A DNA stretch of 64,000 nucleotides, from the NCBI RefSeq assembly GCF_016808335.1, contig NC_053138.1:61162951-61226950 (forward strand), read 5' to 3'. Below the pieces are notes generated by a model. The model was not told where the DNA came from. It was given only the letters and a program-made list of their open reading frames with translations, and made no database searches. Each line of letters starts with the position of its first letter. Position 1 is the first letter of the stretch. Below, piece after piece: positions 1-11,813 of the stretch. This stretch comes from Panicum virgatum (Eukaryota; Streptophyta; Magnoliopsida; Poales; Poaceae). The translations under genes were made by a program, and so were the position numbers.

Positions 1-68
1 TGGGCTATTTATTAGGGTGGGTAAGGCCCACCGGCCCACCCTTTGGATCCGCCCCCGCCTGTTGCTCC

Positions 69-75
69 TATATAT
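69..75 (+). promoter_or_regulatory. TATA box of type C gene 1
   Basis: TATATAT lies about 280 bp before the ATG at 350. The same box and surrounding sequence recur at 11532-11538 and 22910-22916 upstream of the two other type C copies, so the promoter was duplicated with the gene. Function is inferred from position only. Confidence 0.45.
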
Positions 76-349
76 CTCGCCCAACCCTACCCTCACACCT
101 ACCTCCTGCGCCGCCGCCACCATCCTCTCAACCCCTCCGCCCCACCTAAATCCGTGCTTCATCCATTGCCACTTCGGTGTCGCTGCCTGCATCACTTCTA
201 TCCACCCCTTTTCCCCATCCCTCTTTTCGTTAGCACCTAATCCGAAGACTAGATCTGACGAATCTCCCACCCCATCCCCTGCAAGGTCAGGTATAAAGTC
301 AATCCCGAACCCCTCGATATCATTACATTGCCAGTGATCTTCCAAGAAG

Positions 350-1731
350 ATGCCGATCGGTGCCCGTTTGAGGAGTATCATTGACCTTTATGGTGGTAAG
401 TTTGTGTGTAGCTAATCTTTTTTTATTATCAATGCGACGATAATAGATTTGGAATATGGATCCATGTAAAATGTTTAGGGAGCAAAAACTATTTGCTCTG
501 ATTCCCAAACACTCAAGGCCCTATTTGGAACAGGTAGTAGGCATAAGATTTATGCTATTTTTGTAAGATTGTAGTTTCTAAGAATTTTTCACCTAAATGG
601 TCATCTTTGATTCATTAATAAAAAGGAAAGGAGTAGTTTTCTTAATACTCTGTAGCCCAATTCGAGAAAAAAAAAATAAAAAAGTGGTCATAGCACTTGG
701 AAAGAATAAAAAAATGATGTAGGCTATGAAGAGATATTAAATACCCCGCCTGAACAAGTGTGAGGAACTAGGATTTGAACTCTGTTCCACTTGCTCTTCC
801 CTGAAGACACTAGCCAATTTCACTATGGAAGCTTATCCACAATTGGAAAGAATACAGGTAGTAGAACCTGCTGCTCACACATCTTGCTTTGTGTTTCATG
901 TGGTGACCATGGATCTTGATAGAAGTACTATTTGTATAGTAAACTTTGTCACCATGTGGTCATTTGCCATGCTTTGTGGATGGGTACACGAAGTTGCAAG
1001 TGAGACATGCAAAATTTAGAGATGGATTATAGCATGTTGGCACTTGTCCTTGCTTTGGAGTCTTTATATTGCCCATATCCTAGAGCATATACGGAGATAA
1101 AATTACTGAACTTTGCTCCCAGTAAGAAAATGAATTGAAATTCAAATGATGGGAAGCAGAAGTTTGCAAGTTTGATTTCTGATTCCCATGTATATCTACC
1201 AAAGTCCTTTCCTTCTTATTCCCATGCCTTCAGCTATAGAGTTCAAGAAGAATTGCATCTCGAAACATTTGTTTGTTTCTATCATATGTTTTTTTGATGT
1301 CGTGCATTAGCTAGATTGTTGAATATGATTATTTTATTTCATCTATCGTGTGTACTTTCTGATGTGTGCCTCTTTTGTATGTAGACCCCAGAACACTTCA
1401 GGCTTCCCCAGAGTCACCTAAAATGGAGGACACCGAATCATTCCAAAATCATTTAAATTCAGCTGAATCTCGCCTGCTAGAAGCTCCGAAGGAAGCCACC
1501 CCTAGAGAAATCTTTGAGGCCCTCAAAGAGATTCCTGGCTTGGCACGAGCTGATCTGCTGAGGGCCTATAGTCTACTTATCCGTAGCGATCGCCTCTTCA
1601 GAGCACTTATGGCACTTCCAATGGACATGAGGATGGAATGGCTGCTCATAGAAGTCTGGCCCATGAAGCTGATGTATTTTGCTGCACAAAACAATACCAG
1701 CAACATGCTTCATAACGTTAGTGTTGAATAA
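350..1731 (+). CDS. RAYS-domain small protein, type C copy 1 (intact, three exons)
   Basis: I do not recognise a named gene. Predicted exons are 350-395, 807-857 and 1385-1731; both introns are phase 1 with GT-AG ends and the joined CDS is 444 nt (147 aa). The start peptide MPIG..LRSIIDLYG is conserved in all three type C copies, which fixes the start. Exon 2 gives a 17-residue linker. Exon 3 gives a Ser/Glu-rich stretch, then the RAYS domain (about residues 75-125) with blocks IFEAL, IPGL, LLRAYS, LMALP and WLLIEV, then a polar tail ending NVSVE. No signal peptide, membrane segment or catalytic motif is visible. The domain faintly recalls the C-terminal helical part of plant Myb/SANT-like proteins; that is memory of family style, not a search. 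Copy 2 at 11814 differs by four residues. The reading frame is intact, but expression is unknown. Confidence 0.6.
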
Positions 1732-1884
1732 GGTTGGTTACTCTTAGGGGTTGAGGGTGTTTAAGGTTTTGTAATGTACTCATTTATTATGGTTTCTCTT
1801 GAACTATGTTGTTTGTTTGAATATCTGAAGCTAGCTGCTAGCAGAGTAGTAGTAAAACATATTTACTTAAATACACTTCTACAT

Positions 1885-2110
1885 TTAGTTGGAGAAATCA
1901 CCACAAGCATCCTTGAAGTCGATTAGTTGAATCTCTCTACAGGTGCCCAAAGAGCCTCAAAGTGATAACTAGATTGGTTCATGTTGATCTGCTATGCGCC
2001 TATAGTATGCTTACCCATGATGATCGCAGTTAAAATTCCTAATGGCGCTATGGAGAACACGAGGAAGTAATCAAGAAATGGTTGAGGTTTTTAGAGATTT
2101 GTCGACCCAG
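1885..2110 (+). pseudogene. Decayed RAYS-domain exon relic
   Basis: The stretch resembles exon 3 of type B genes (lake of the pattern LLGEI..., cctatagtatgctta, tggcgctatgga) but has stops and frameshifts throughout. Equivalent relics follow the other type C copies at 13290-13520 and 24715-24920, so it was already decayed when the unit was duplicated. Confidence 0.5.
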
Positions 2111-2818
2111 TTCACGGATCCAGTACGGAATCTACTAACCATATTGCCATTTATTTTTTTTAGAACATGAACTTTATTCTTATGAAGTGCTGTATTTTAG
2201 TGAAGCTAGTGTCTTCTTCTGCAGTATATCCACAATTTAACTTTGCATCGTCCAATATGAAAGCTTTTTTTAAAAAAGAAAAAGAAAAATCAATGCCTCG
2301 GTCCCAAACTTTAAGCAAGATTTGTAGCAAAATTTGCCGTGAAGAGCAAAGACCTACCTAGCTCTTCTTCATAGCAAGTAACCATGCATCATAGCTAGTT
2401 AAGCCTTCTTCATTCTTCCCCTCCGGTCCATCAGTTGGACACATGTTACAGCCTTACAGGCAGTAGACCTGAAGTCTTTTGGCCCGTGGACAGAAGGTTT
2501 TACAAGAATTGCTCCAACTTTCTCCAATGATATCTCTTCTGCATCTGCAACAGGCGAGGGCAAAGATTGCAAGAACGAAACCTCCCTCCAAAGCTCCAGA
2601 TCGCCATGGTCATATAGAAGAGTTAGTTTCCCAAATCGAAAAGTACGTTTTAGCGGGCCGGGCCAAGTTGTTTTCCGTATTATTAGCAGGTCCCACCAAA
2701 TTGTTTTTCATACTATTAACAGGCCATGCCAAGTTGTTTTGGAGGCTTTTTGCCCTGGCAGCGCGCCGTGGCGGCAATTCGGTCCCCCAAAATCTCTCTT
2801 CCTCCCCTCATCCGCACC

Positions 2819-3490
2819 CACCAATCCTATATATCTTCCGAAAGATTTTTTCTTCCTAATCTTCCAGTGTTTAAGATTCGTGCAAACAAACACAGCCCTT
2901 GGATCTACTCAAACTCTAGCTTGGTTTCTCTCTCTTTCCAACCTTCTCTCCTCCCGCACCGCCGCCATCTGCTTCGCCTCCGCTCCCTATGCCGCGCCAT
3001 GCTCCGCTGCTGTGTTGCCACCGCCGCCCGCTCCTCCATCGCCTGCACCGGCGCCACGCCTTGCGGCTGCACCGCCGCCGCTCCCTGCGCGGTGCCACGC
3101 CCTGCGCCGCTGCTGCTACGGGCTCCACCGCCGCGCCGCGCGGGTCGTCCGCGCCACACACCGCTGCTGCTCGGGGCTCCGATGCCGCGCCGCGCGGGTC
3201 GTCCGCGCCACGCCCTGCTGCTGCTACCGGCTCCGCTGCGAGTCGTTCACACCCCGCGGCGCCGGCGCCGGAGAAGAAGATCGGCAAAATTGTTAAGATT
3301 CAACATTTTTAAAACATTAGTTCAACATTTTTAAAGTAGTAATTCAACATTTTAAAACTGTTGATTCAACAATTTCGACATGCTAGTTCAACATTTTTTT
3401 CAGTAAAATGTTGAATTGACCAGTAGCTGGATTTTAATGGGCTTTATAGATGAGTTGACCATCTTTCACAAGATATATAACATATATAGA
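2819..3490. mobile_element. Unclassified ~680-bp insertion upstream of type B copy 1
   Basis: Comparison with the paralogous unit (about 15505-15552) shows that the leader of the B gene is interrupted here. A near-repeat around ctc..ccgcac flanks the insert at about 2806-2818 and 3487-3503. The insert holds a GC-rich stretch with a roughly 60-bp direct repeat (about 3119-3236) and an AT-rich stretch (3296-3410) with several copies of gttcaacattttt. No terminal inverted repeat was resolved. Long open frames in the GC-rich part are compositional. Confidence 0.45.
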
Positions 3491-3537
3491 GCCCCCCTCC
3501 GCACCTCGCTCGCGGAGGCAGCTGAACGGCGACGACG

Positions 3538-4170
3538 ATGGGGAAGCGAATCGAGATAGTCTGGGTGGAGCTGTTCGCCTCCCCAGACAGCGCCAATGCC
3601 TTCTACTCCTGGTTGGCGGCGGACGCGGAGGGGACGCCAAGCCGCGTTGGAGGGTTTCGAGCCCACGCCGCCTTCCCAGGGTTGAAGGTCTTCCGCCCCG
3701 CAGCAACCCGCTATCGCGCGGTGCCCGAGGCCGCCGCGCGCCGGCCTTTGGTCGACGCGGCCGCCAAGGTTCGCTCCTGTTGGTCATGTATATCTATTTT
3801 TTCCTGGTTTCTCCTAAACTATGTTATTTGTTTACATATCTGAAGCTAGCTAGCTGGATAGCAGAGTATGTAATAATAGAACATATTTACTTAAATACAC
3901 TTCTACATTTACTTGGAGAAATCAAGAAAGAATTTCATGCTTACTTGAAGTCGATAAGTTGAATATCTCTACAAGTGCGCAAGGAAGTCTCCACTGAAGA
4001 AATTTTTTGAGAGCCTCAAAGTGATAACTATATTGATTCACGTTCATGTGCTACGTGCCTATAGTATGCTTTTTTTTTTTTTTTTGACCAGGCCTATAGT
4101 ATGCTTACCCGTGATGAACGCGGTTCAGATCCCTAATGGCGCTATGGAGAACACGAGGATGGAATCAAGA
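3538..4170 (+). pseudogene. RAYS family type B copy 1: first exon plus decayed last exon
   Basis: Exon 3538-3768 is open for 77 codons (start MGKRIEIVWVELF, end DAAAK) and stops at a GT donor, as in the other type B copies. The following sequence runs within about 50 bp into the far 3' part of the unit, so exon 2 and the intact RAYS exon are missing. A degenerate RAYS exon with stops is visible at about 3895-4170, interrupted by a T tract at 4072-4085. It is probably non-functional, although a truncated transcript is possible. Confidence 0.55.
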
Positions 4171-4829
4171 AATGGTTGAGGCTTTTAGAGATTTGTCCAC
4201 CAGCGTACTAGCATCCAGTACGGATTCTACTCAACCATATTGCGATTTATTTTTTTTAGAACATGATGAACTTTATTCCTGTGAAGTGCTGTATTTTTGT
4301 GAAGCATAGTGTCTTCTGCGGGGTATATCCATAGTTTTGCATCGTCCAGTAGCACAGCTTTTTTTTAAAAAAAAAAATCAATGCCTCGTTCCCACGTACT
4401 CCCTCCGTCCCTAATTAAACGTCGTTGTAGCTACCGTGGAGAGCAAAGACCTACCTAGATCTTCTGCAAACCAACAACACTTACCGGCCGGATGTTGTGA
4501 GCCATGCATCATAGCTAGTCAAGCCTCCTTCATTCTTCCTCTCCAGTCCATCTGTTGGAACATCTAGCAGACCTGAAAATCGTTTGGCACATATGTAGAC
4601 ACAGAAGGTGTTATATAGTTCTACTAAAAAAAAGGTGTTATATAGTGATGGCAGCCATCTAAGATTTGTATGGGATTGTGGATAATGAGTTCAAGATCAG
4701 TGTTTAATAGCAGTTGACCGATACAAGAAAAGGGTCAAGCAGATGGCACATGGCCGTCTGAGTTCGGACTGACAAGAATTTCTCCAACTTTCTCCAATGG
4801 TATCTTCTTCAGGATCAGCGACAGACGAG

Positions 4830-5702
4830 TATAGATGGCCATAAGGCCCGAGGTCCAACAGCCCGACCCGAGACCTAAGTTTTTGGCCTGTGCTCCGATA
4901 CCCGAGTTTTTGGTCTGGCTCAAGCACGGCACAACCCGGTGTGGCTTGCCGTGCTTGGGCCGTCGGTGCGGCACAGCGGGCAACATCGCCCGGCCCAATA
5001 TTTAAACTCAGTCCATTAACAACCCGTATAATACTCCACTCTCATAGTCTCAATGGCCCACCAAATATCATCTCCAATCACCCTAACTCCTAGCCACTCC
5101 TCATCTTCTCTCTCATATCCTCTTGGTCGATTCTCCTCCACCGTCTCCCTGCTCCCTACTAACGGGCCTCCACTCCTCTCCGAGCTTGGCGAGCGGCGCT
5201 GCAGGCACGGCCGGCGGGCGGCTCAACAGGCGCGGCCGGTGGGTGCGACGGGACAACAAGCTCGGCCGGCAGGTGCGGCGTCCGCAGGCACGGGCAGCGG
5301 TGGCAGGCTAGAGGCACGTCAGGCGGGAGGCGCAGCGGATGGCGCTGGCGGGCACGGCGTCGGGAGGCGCGAGCGGCGGCCCGCAGGTGCGGGTGGCGGC
5401 CAACAGGCACGGCGCTGAGGGCATGGCCAGGCGGCGGCTGGGTGGCGTGGCGGCGGCAACAGCCACGGTAGCCGGCAGGGCGGGTGGCAGACGACACAGG
5501 CACGACGGAGTCCCTGTGCTTCTAAAGCCGGCACGACACGAAATGCGTTCATGGGCTTGTGCTTGGGCCGAGGATGCGGCACGACGGGCAGCATGGCACG
5601 ACCCGTTAGTCTAGTCGTGCCAGGTCTGGCCCGATCAGATAGTGCATGAGCCAGCCCAGGCTCGGGCTGGGCTGGGTCGGACCGCCCGAATGGCCATCTA
5701 TA
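4830..5702. mobile_element. Non-autonomous hAT-like element
   Basis: A perfect 13-bp terminal inverted repeat, tatagatggccat, occupies 4830-4842 and 5690-5702. The flanks cagacgag (4822-4829) and gaaacgag (5703-5710) match at six of eight bases, consistent with an aged 8-bp hAT target duplication. The paralogous unit at about 14150 lacks the insert and shows the uninterrupted site. The interior is GC-rich, includes repeats of the ggcacggc type, and has no transposase. Confidence 0.75.
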
Positions 5703-5902
5703 GAAACGAGGGCAAAGATTGGAAGAACCTCCCTCCAAATCTCCAGACCCGCCATGGTCCAGTACGTTTTAGCGAGCCGGGCCATGTTGTTTCCCATATT
5801 ATTAACAGGCCGGGCCAAGTAGGGTTTCGTATTAGTAACGGGCCTGACGAGCCTCACGATCGATTCTCCAAAGCGGCCGACAGCATGCATAGTACTCATA
5901 CT

Positions 5903-6071
5903 CAGGGGCGGATACAGGAGGGGGGCTAGGGGGGCTCAAGCCCCCCCTAAGCTCCCCTAATTACACGTAAAATACTGTAGCAAGACCTCTAAATCACCAT
6001 TAAATCTTCACACAAATCAACATTTCTATTGTTTCAGCCCCCCCTTGCCTCCAATTCTGTATCCGCCACTG
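5903..6071. mobile_element. hAT-type MITE, 169 bp
   Basis: The ends are caggggcggatacag and its near-complement ctgtatccgccactg. The flanking octamer ctcatact is perfectly duplicated at 5895-5902 and 6072-6079. There is no coding capacity. The exact target duplication implies a fairly recent insertion. Confidence 0.85.
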
Positions 6072-6440
6072 CTCATACTAGGCAATTATGTCGCGCGTTG
6101 CTATGGACAAAATTGATATAAGTATCAGATATGTAATGGTGTCCGTATGTTAATTTGTAGGGATCTACGTGATCAAGTCGCGGCCAGAGGAGATGGTCCG
6201 ACGCATGTGCTATTGATAAGTGGGCTTTAGTTCATCCCATATACGAGCCGGACCTTCCCCGCGTTGTTTTATTGATAGATGGGCTTTAGTCCGTCCCGTA
6301 TACGAGTCAGACCATTCTCTCAGTTCACGATTCGATAATGTAGATTGGACACCAATATGCATCTGATATTTATACCAACTTTATCCGTGACAACGCACGG
6401 CATAACTGCCAAGTCAAAAAAAAAAAAGCCATGGGCGGCG

Positions 6441-7703
6441 ATGACGCCCGTGCGCCGCCGGATCGAGATCGACTGCCAGGAGGTTTTCACCGGCCCCTCC
6501 TCCCCCGACCGCAAGGCCAGCGTCTTCTTCGCGTCCCCGACCGCGAGGCCCGAGAAGCGGCATGGGGCCCTCTACCCCACCCGGAGGCTCTGGGGCCTGC
6601 GCGGGAAGCTCGAGCAGCGGCGCCGCGAGCGCTGCCCCGGCGCGGTCGCGGGCGACGGGGCGCCCCGCCGGGTGACGCGCGCGGCCGCGAAGGTACGTGC
6701 GCTTGCCGCCCGCTCATGTGTTTTCGTGTGTGGTTGAATCGAGCTGGAGTGTTTGATTACGAATCGATTAGCTTTGCGGAGGTGGTTTTGTGAGAAATCT
6801 GAGCCTACTCTTCATGCTGTCTTTAGGCTGATGATGTCGGCGAATGCCTGTTTCAGGGAGATGAGCGCGAAGGGGAATGGGAAGGTACCTCTGCATCCGC
6901 TGCAAAGAAATCACGCAAGCTTGGTATGAGTTTCACATCTGCGGCCTGTTTGTATGATTGGTTTCCAAGACGGGTCAAATTCACTGATGAGCAGACACAC
7001 CTTCCTCTGATTTATCGGCTTTTTGTCCCCTTTCTATCTTTTGATCCTTGGCAGCAGCTAAACAAACAAAAAAGCAACACCAAGATAAGATTTGATCCAA
7101 CTCCAATTTCACTTCTGCGTAGTCATGGATCTAGCTTTTATCAGAGCTTCAATTTGGTCGTCCATCCACTACAACAGATTCATTTTTAGTGACAAAAATA
7201 TAATTTAATAACCTCATTTTCTGTCTTTTCATGTCACTTATCCCTAACAAGCAGCTTCCTGAGATGTGTAAACGGGATAATATCATTTTGCACAATATAA
7301 ACTGAATTACACCTCTGAAAATAAATTGCAGCATATATGGACTTAATAGAGAAAGTAAAGAGGTATTTGTTCTGCTGCAGTGTCCACTAGGACTAACTGT
7401 GCTCATTTACTGTTTGTAGATATTGAGAAAGAAGATGCACTTCTCCACATGCTTGGTGAAGTCAACAAATCACTTCAAGCATCTTTGAAGTCTGGTGAAC
7501 CTGTACAGGTGCCAGAAGGCACCTCCCCTGAAGAAATCTTTGAAGCGCTCAGAGGATACCCAGATTGGCCTGTGCCGACCTGCTGCGAGCCTATAGTATG
7601 CTTATCCGGGATGATCGCCGGTTCAGATCTCTTATGGCACTCCCCAAAAACATGTGGAAGGAATGGCTGCTTATGGAAATTGGAAGCACATGAGGCTTAT
7701 TGA
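6441..7703 (+). pseudogene. RAYS family type B copy 2 (frameshifted)
   Basis: Exons 6441-6692, 6827-6923 and 7420 onward join in frame (phases 0 and 1). Exon 1 encodes MTPVRRRIEIDCQEVF and an Arg-rich segment ending RAAAK. It and the following ~90 bp of intron closely match exon 1 and intron 1 of the SUMO protease gene at 34854. Exon 2 (ADDVGECLFQGD start, AAKKSRKL end) is acidic then basic. Exon 3 starts DIEKEDALLHMLGE and enters the RAYS domain, but one G is missing near 7553-7556 compared with copy 3, so LLRAYS is read out of frame and translation ends at 7703; the ancestral stop would be 7691-7693. Everything before the lesion is open, so a 210-residue altered protein remains possible. 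Confidence 0.6.
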
Positions 7704-8159
7704 GACAGCATGCTAGTGATAGCCGATTGGGATCTCTTAGCCTTCTAATGGAACTCGAGAACAAGTGAGACTTGTTGAGTTTGCCCTGCATACCATGCAT
7801 ATTAATGTAATGGTGTTTCTAGGGAACTTGTTTCAGTGGTTCTTTCCTAGTTGTATGTTACTAGTTGTGCAACGTCTAACTCTAATGTCGTTAGCTACTG
7901 CGGATTCTCCACAAGTGTAATGTTGATTATTCGTGAGAATGTGTGGAAACATCCTTTATTCTCTTCAATTACAGTGGTGTTTATTTTGTGGGAACATGCA
8001 GGGGTGGGGGGCAGAGGAGGGTGTTCTTGGGGTAGGACCACTTGATGGCGGCTGAATGTGTTGGTGATAATTAACTGTGTAAGAAATATGAGAAGAAGAA
8101 ATCTAGATATTGATGCTACATCGATCCCTACTGTAAAAAATTTGATAAGTTTTAAGAAC

Positions 8160-8600
8160 TAAATAAATCTGTCAAAACATGAGGAAGGAATGGCTGCTCA
8201 TGGAAATTGGAAACACATGAGGCTTCGAGACAGCATGTCAGAGATAGCTAATTGAGATCTCTTAGCCTCTTCTAATGGAACTCGACAACAAGTTTCGTTG
8301 CACCATGTTTAAGGTTTTCTAATGATGATGTACTCACCTAGTATGGTTTCTCCTAAACTATGTATTTGTTTACATGTTTGAAGCTAACAGTAGAGCATGC
8401 TTACTTAAATACGCTTCTCCGTTTATTTGGAGAAATCAACAAATCATTTCAAGCTCCTCTAAAGTCAGCTGAATCTCTCTACAAGTGCCCAACCAAGGAA
8501 GCTTGCCTTGAATAAAATTTTAAGCGCCTCAAATAAAGTGATACCTAGGTTGGTCCATCTTGATCAGCTATGCTCCTATAGCTAGTATGTCAGAAAGCCC
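8160..8600 (+). pseudogene. Second 3' end of a type B gene plus decayed exon relic
   Basis: Positions 8180-8225 repeat the last coding bases of the RAYS exon (the WLLMEI region) with its downstream sequence. Positions about 8400-8590 hold another degenerate exon (LLGEINKSFQ-like, then stops). It is a leftover of one more tandem duplication. No open frame survives. Confidence 0.45.
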
Positions 8601-8639
8601 AGCGATCACCGGCTCCTGCCTGGCGACCACCACGAACTG

Positions 8640-8730
8640 CCCGGCGACCACACGCAACGATCCGGCGACCACGTGCATGTGCCCGACGACCACACACAAC
8701 GATCCGGCGACCACGTGCAGGTGGCCGGCA
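8640..8730. repeat. Minisatellite with a ~42-bp unit
   Basis: Two imperfect tandem copies of a unit built from ccggcgaccac motifs lie directly before the CACTA terminus at 8769. I see no gene here. Confidence 0.6.
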
Positions 8731-8768
8731 CACTCGCGCTGCAGGGAGGTCGAAGAAGATGAACAGCC

Positions 8769-10710
8769 ACTACTACAAAAACGTTGATTTGTCCCGGTTG
8801 AGAAACCCCTGTTGTCCCGGTTTCTAAATCGGGAACGCAAGTCCGGAACAAAAGGGGTGCCCTTTTGTCTCGGGTCTGGCAACCGGGACAAAAAGGGTGC
8901 GCCAGACAACGTGGCTGGCGCACACTTTTGTCCCGGTTGGTGTCCCTTTTTTTTTCCTGTTTTCCTTTTTTCAATTTTTTTACTATTTCAATTATACTTT
9001 TGCATTTCAATTAAACTTATGTATTGGAATTCAGTGTGTATGATCTTCACTAATATATACATATATATATAGTTACTTATATAATATTTGTCCTAGATAG
9101 TTTTCATATATAAATTAATTCACTTACACACACATCTATATATGTGAATTCCTTTACATATGAAAATGTCTAGGACCAATATTATATAAATATAATATAT
9201 ATATATATATACACACACATATATATATTATTGGAGTGCTTATATATATAATACATACATACGAATAAATAGAAATTTAATACATACACACATATATATT
9301 TACATACATATATTCATTCTTAATTACATATATACGCGTATATTATCATATTTGTTGCGATTGTCAATATTAGATAGTCCATCATAGTAGAATTCGCCTT
9401 TTGGATCGAGGACTTGCTCAACAATAAATCAGGACAATTGTTCTTGAATCGCCATAATCTTTTCGTCTGGTATGAGTTTATCGCGCATCTCCTCGACCTA
9501 TGGAAAAAGGGGATAATTAATTTCGACTAATTAAAATATGAGTTCAAATATTAACAAGTTTTTTACTTACTTCCTCCTCCCAATCTGTCTAGCCCTTTGG
9601 AGGACCTACCAGACCATGGATGTTCTCGCATATATAGTATGCGCATAAATTAGTGCCTTGTTTCTGCCTCGTACACTTTAAGAGAGAAGAAATTATCAGG
9701 TATTTACATGAATATATAATAAAACTAATGAATCGTGCAACGAATCATCCAAGTGCGTACCGCAAAATCTGTCTTGATCTTCAATTCCTTGTCAAATTTG
9801 CCTGGATGATTTCTAGCGAATTCTTTCCAAATCCTGTGCATGATTAGAACAATTATAGTCAAGTAACAAAGTGATTCAAATTATCTGTCATCGACGGAGT
9901 AGTGGTAGAATTACTTTTTCATCATGTTAAGAAGATTTTCGTATTGTTCTGGAGGTCTCCTCAATGAGTCCATAACCACGAGTAGGCTCTTCTCGGGAAT
10001 TATGACAATTAGGACCCAGTGTTCACTACAAGATTATACGCAGGCAGTTCTTGGTAGTTAAGGTTTAAACAATTCGATTACAGAATAGAAAGAGTTAGAC
10101 GGAAGGAATCACTCACGCAAAGTTGTAAGGAAATAATGTCATTTGCTTGTTGTGATGAACGCTTATGTACTTGAACAAGTTTTGGTATAGCTCATCGGCA
10201 TTGTCGCGTAGAATCCTCCAATTACAAGTAATTGGGTCGATGAAGCCGAGGTGAGAGTATCCCTTTCTCCTGCAAGTTTGTATCTCCACTCTACATGATA
10301 CCAAATAAATCAAGAGATTAGTATGTTGAGATCATGCAAAACAATACGTAAGGAGAGTAAAATAGTTACAGAACCCACAAGCCGACCATAGAGATGTCGA
10401 GGGCCTCCTGATGGAATAGTCTGTCTGCAAGGACGGCAACAGGGGCCGCCGTCCTAGAACAACAAACCGGGGAAAAAAATTAGCCCCGTACCCAACCCTG
10501 TCGTGGTATTTGTGTGGCAGCAGAAGAAATCCCAGAGACCGCAAAATCTTGATGAATATCGCAGTACATATGCACCATGCCTGTACATGATTCAATGAGA
10601 AATAGCTAGGAGCAATGAGAAAGTAAAAGATCCATAATTCAAATTTTGATGAACTAACTACAAAAGCAGCAGTGAAATAATTACAAGCCCGTATCATCGC
10701 ACGGGCCTTT
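8769..10710 (-). mobile_element. CACTA (En/Spm-type) transposon relic
   Basis: Position 8769 begins cactactacaaaaacg, a typical CACTA terminus, followed by subterminal repeats of the type ttgtcccggtt up to about 8950. Inward there is AT-rich simple sequence (9050-9350) and then a minus-strand ULP1-like gene. I could not find the opposite terminus; the right limit near 10710 is a guess from the end of recognisable sequence, so the element is probably truncated. Confidence 0.65.
9420..10320 (-). pseudogene. Transposon-borne ULP1-like cysteine protease (C48), degenerate
   Basis: On the minus strand, separated exon-like blocks read: RRKGYSHLGFIDP through HHNKQMTLFPYNF (about 10290-10115), HWVLIVIIPEKSLLVVMDSL (about 10020-9955), RIWKEFARNHPGKFDKEL (about 9840-9780), CTRQKQGTNLCAYYICENIHGLVGPP (about 9680-9600, written here only as a location guide to the Cys block), and a C-terminal MRDKLIPDEKIMAIQEQL (about 9490-9430). 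The His, Asp, Gln and Cys of the C48 triad and oxyanion hole are recognisable. An in-frame TAG follows the Cys block. This is the protease arm often carried by plant CACTA transposons, and it is unrelated in origin to the host SUMO protease at 34854. Confidence 0.6.
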
Positions 10711-10729
10711 ACCTAGTATATGTGTAATG

Positions 10730-11463
10730 TAGTAGTAACCATGGAGTTTCCAACTTTATTTACCTTCATGAAAATTTGCCTGGATATGGGGTATTTGTGT
10801 TCATTCCAGCTTCACTCGAAATTTACTTTTTTAAAAAAATTGAGCACCACACACACACACATTATTTGTAGCTTTAAAAAAATTTCATTAAGGTAAATAA
10901 AGCCACAATTTTCTCGGAGCAATTTTGTGACAAGTTTATCATCAGTAGATCGCGCGTTCTTACTAGTAGTAGAGTCCACTGGGACACAAGTAGAAAATTC
11001 CAATCCATAAAAAGTGTCCGGATCCAAACAATCTCTATCATTATCAACTTTAGTTAGTGATGGTTAGATGCGGGTTTTCTAGCTTTTATGGAACATAGAG
11101 CTATGAATTATCCCCCCTTTTGTGTAATAAAGCATACCATCACAACCATTTTAATAAATTGAAACCAACACAACATTTTTTATAAAAATGAGCCACTACA
11201 TATCTATCATGTATTAAAAGCTTTCTATTGCTATGCATCACCTGTTTTTGTTGAAACACACCACATCTCCTCCTCCTCCGCCCCCTCCCCCCTCCCCCCC
11301 CCCCCCCCCCCCCCCCCGCGCAACAAACATGATAATCTAATGAAACACCCTACTTGATCCTCACCTCACACCATCAGTGACACCTCTATCGCCACAACAT
11401 GTCCATCTACTTGTCAGGAGAAAATAAGATTCTAAAAAAATACAAGACTATTAATATATTTGT
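10730..11463. other. Gene-free upstream part of the duplicated unit
   Basis: No gene seen. Positions 10780-11090 recur, diverged, at 22040-22380, showing that the units carrying type C copies 2 and 3 share upstream sequence. A 24-C homopolymer lies at 11294-11317. Confidence 0.5.
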
Positions 11464-11531
11464 TGGGCTATTTATTAGGGTGGGTAAGGCCCACCGGCCC
11501 ACCCTTTGGATCCGCCCCCGCCTGTTGCTCC

Positions 11532-11538
11532 TATATAT
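11532..11538 (+). promoter_or_regulatory. TATA box of type C gene 2
   Basis: TATATAT lies 276 bp before the ATG at 11814, in the same context as the box at 69-75. Confidence 0.45.
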
Positions 11539-11813
11539 CTCGCCCAACCCTACCCTCACACCTACCTCCTGCGCCGCCGCCACCATCCTCTCAACCCCCT
11601 CCGCCCCACCTAAATCTGTGCTTCATCCATTGCCACTTCGGTGTCGCTGCCTGCATCACTTCTATCCACCCCTTTTCCCTATCCCTCTTTTCGTTAGCAC
11701 CTGATCCGAAGACTAGATCTGACGAATCTCCCACCCCATCCCCTGAAAGGTCAGGTATAAAGTCAATCCCGAACCCCTCGATATCATTACATTGCCAGTG
11801 ATCTTCTAAGAAG

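Noticed and set aside
300..386. Alternative frame through the type C start region (…ITLPVIFQED…)
   Set aside because: It looks protein-like in copies 1 and 3 but is stopped by TAA in the otherwise intact copy 2, whereas the MPIG/MSIG frame is open in all three.
825..1019. Open frame of 64 codons between exons 2 and 3 of type C copy 1, also present in copies 2 and 3
   Set aside because: It spans a donor site and intron. Copy 3 preserves it about as well as the surrounding intron. The phase-consistent 51-bp exon explains the conserved part better.
2726..3334. Overlapping Ala/Arg/Pro-rich frames on both strands
   Set aside because: They come from a GC-rich direct repeat inside an insertion; no family resemblance.
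5053..5738. Several GC-rich open frames on both strands
   Set aside because: They lie inside the non-autonomous hAT-like element 4830-5702 and are built from ggcacggc-type repeats.
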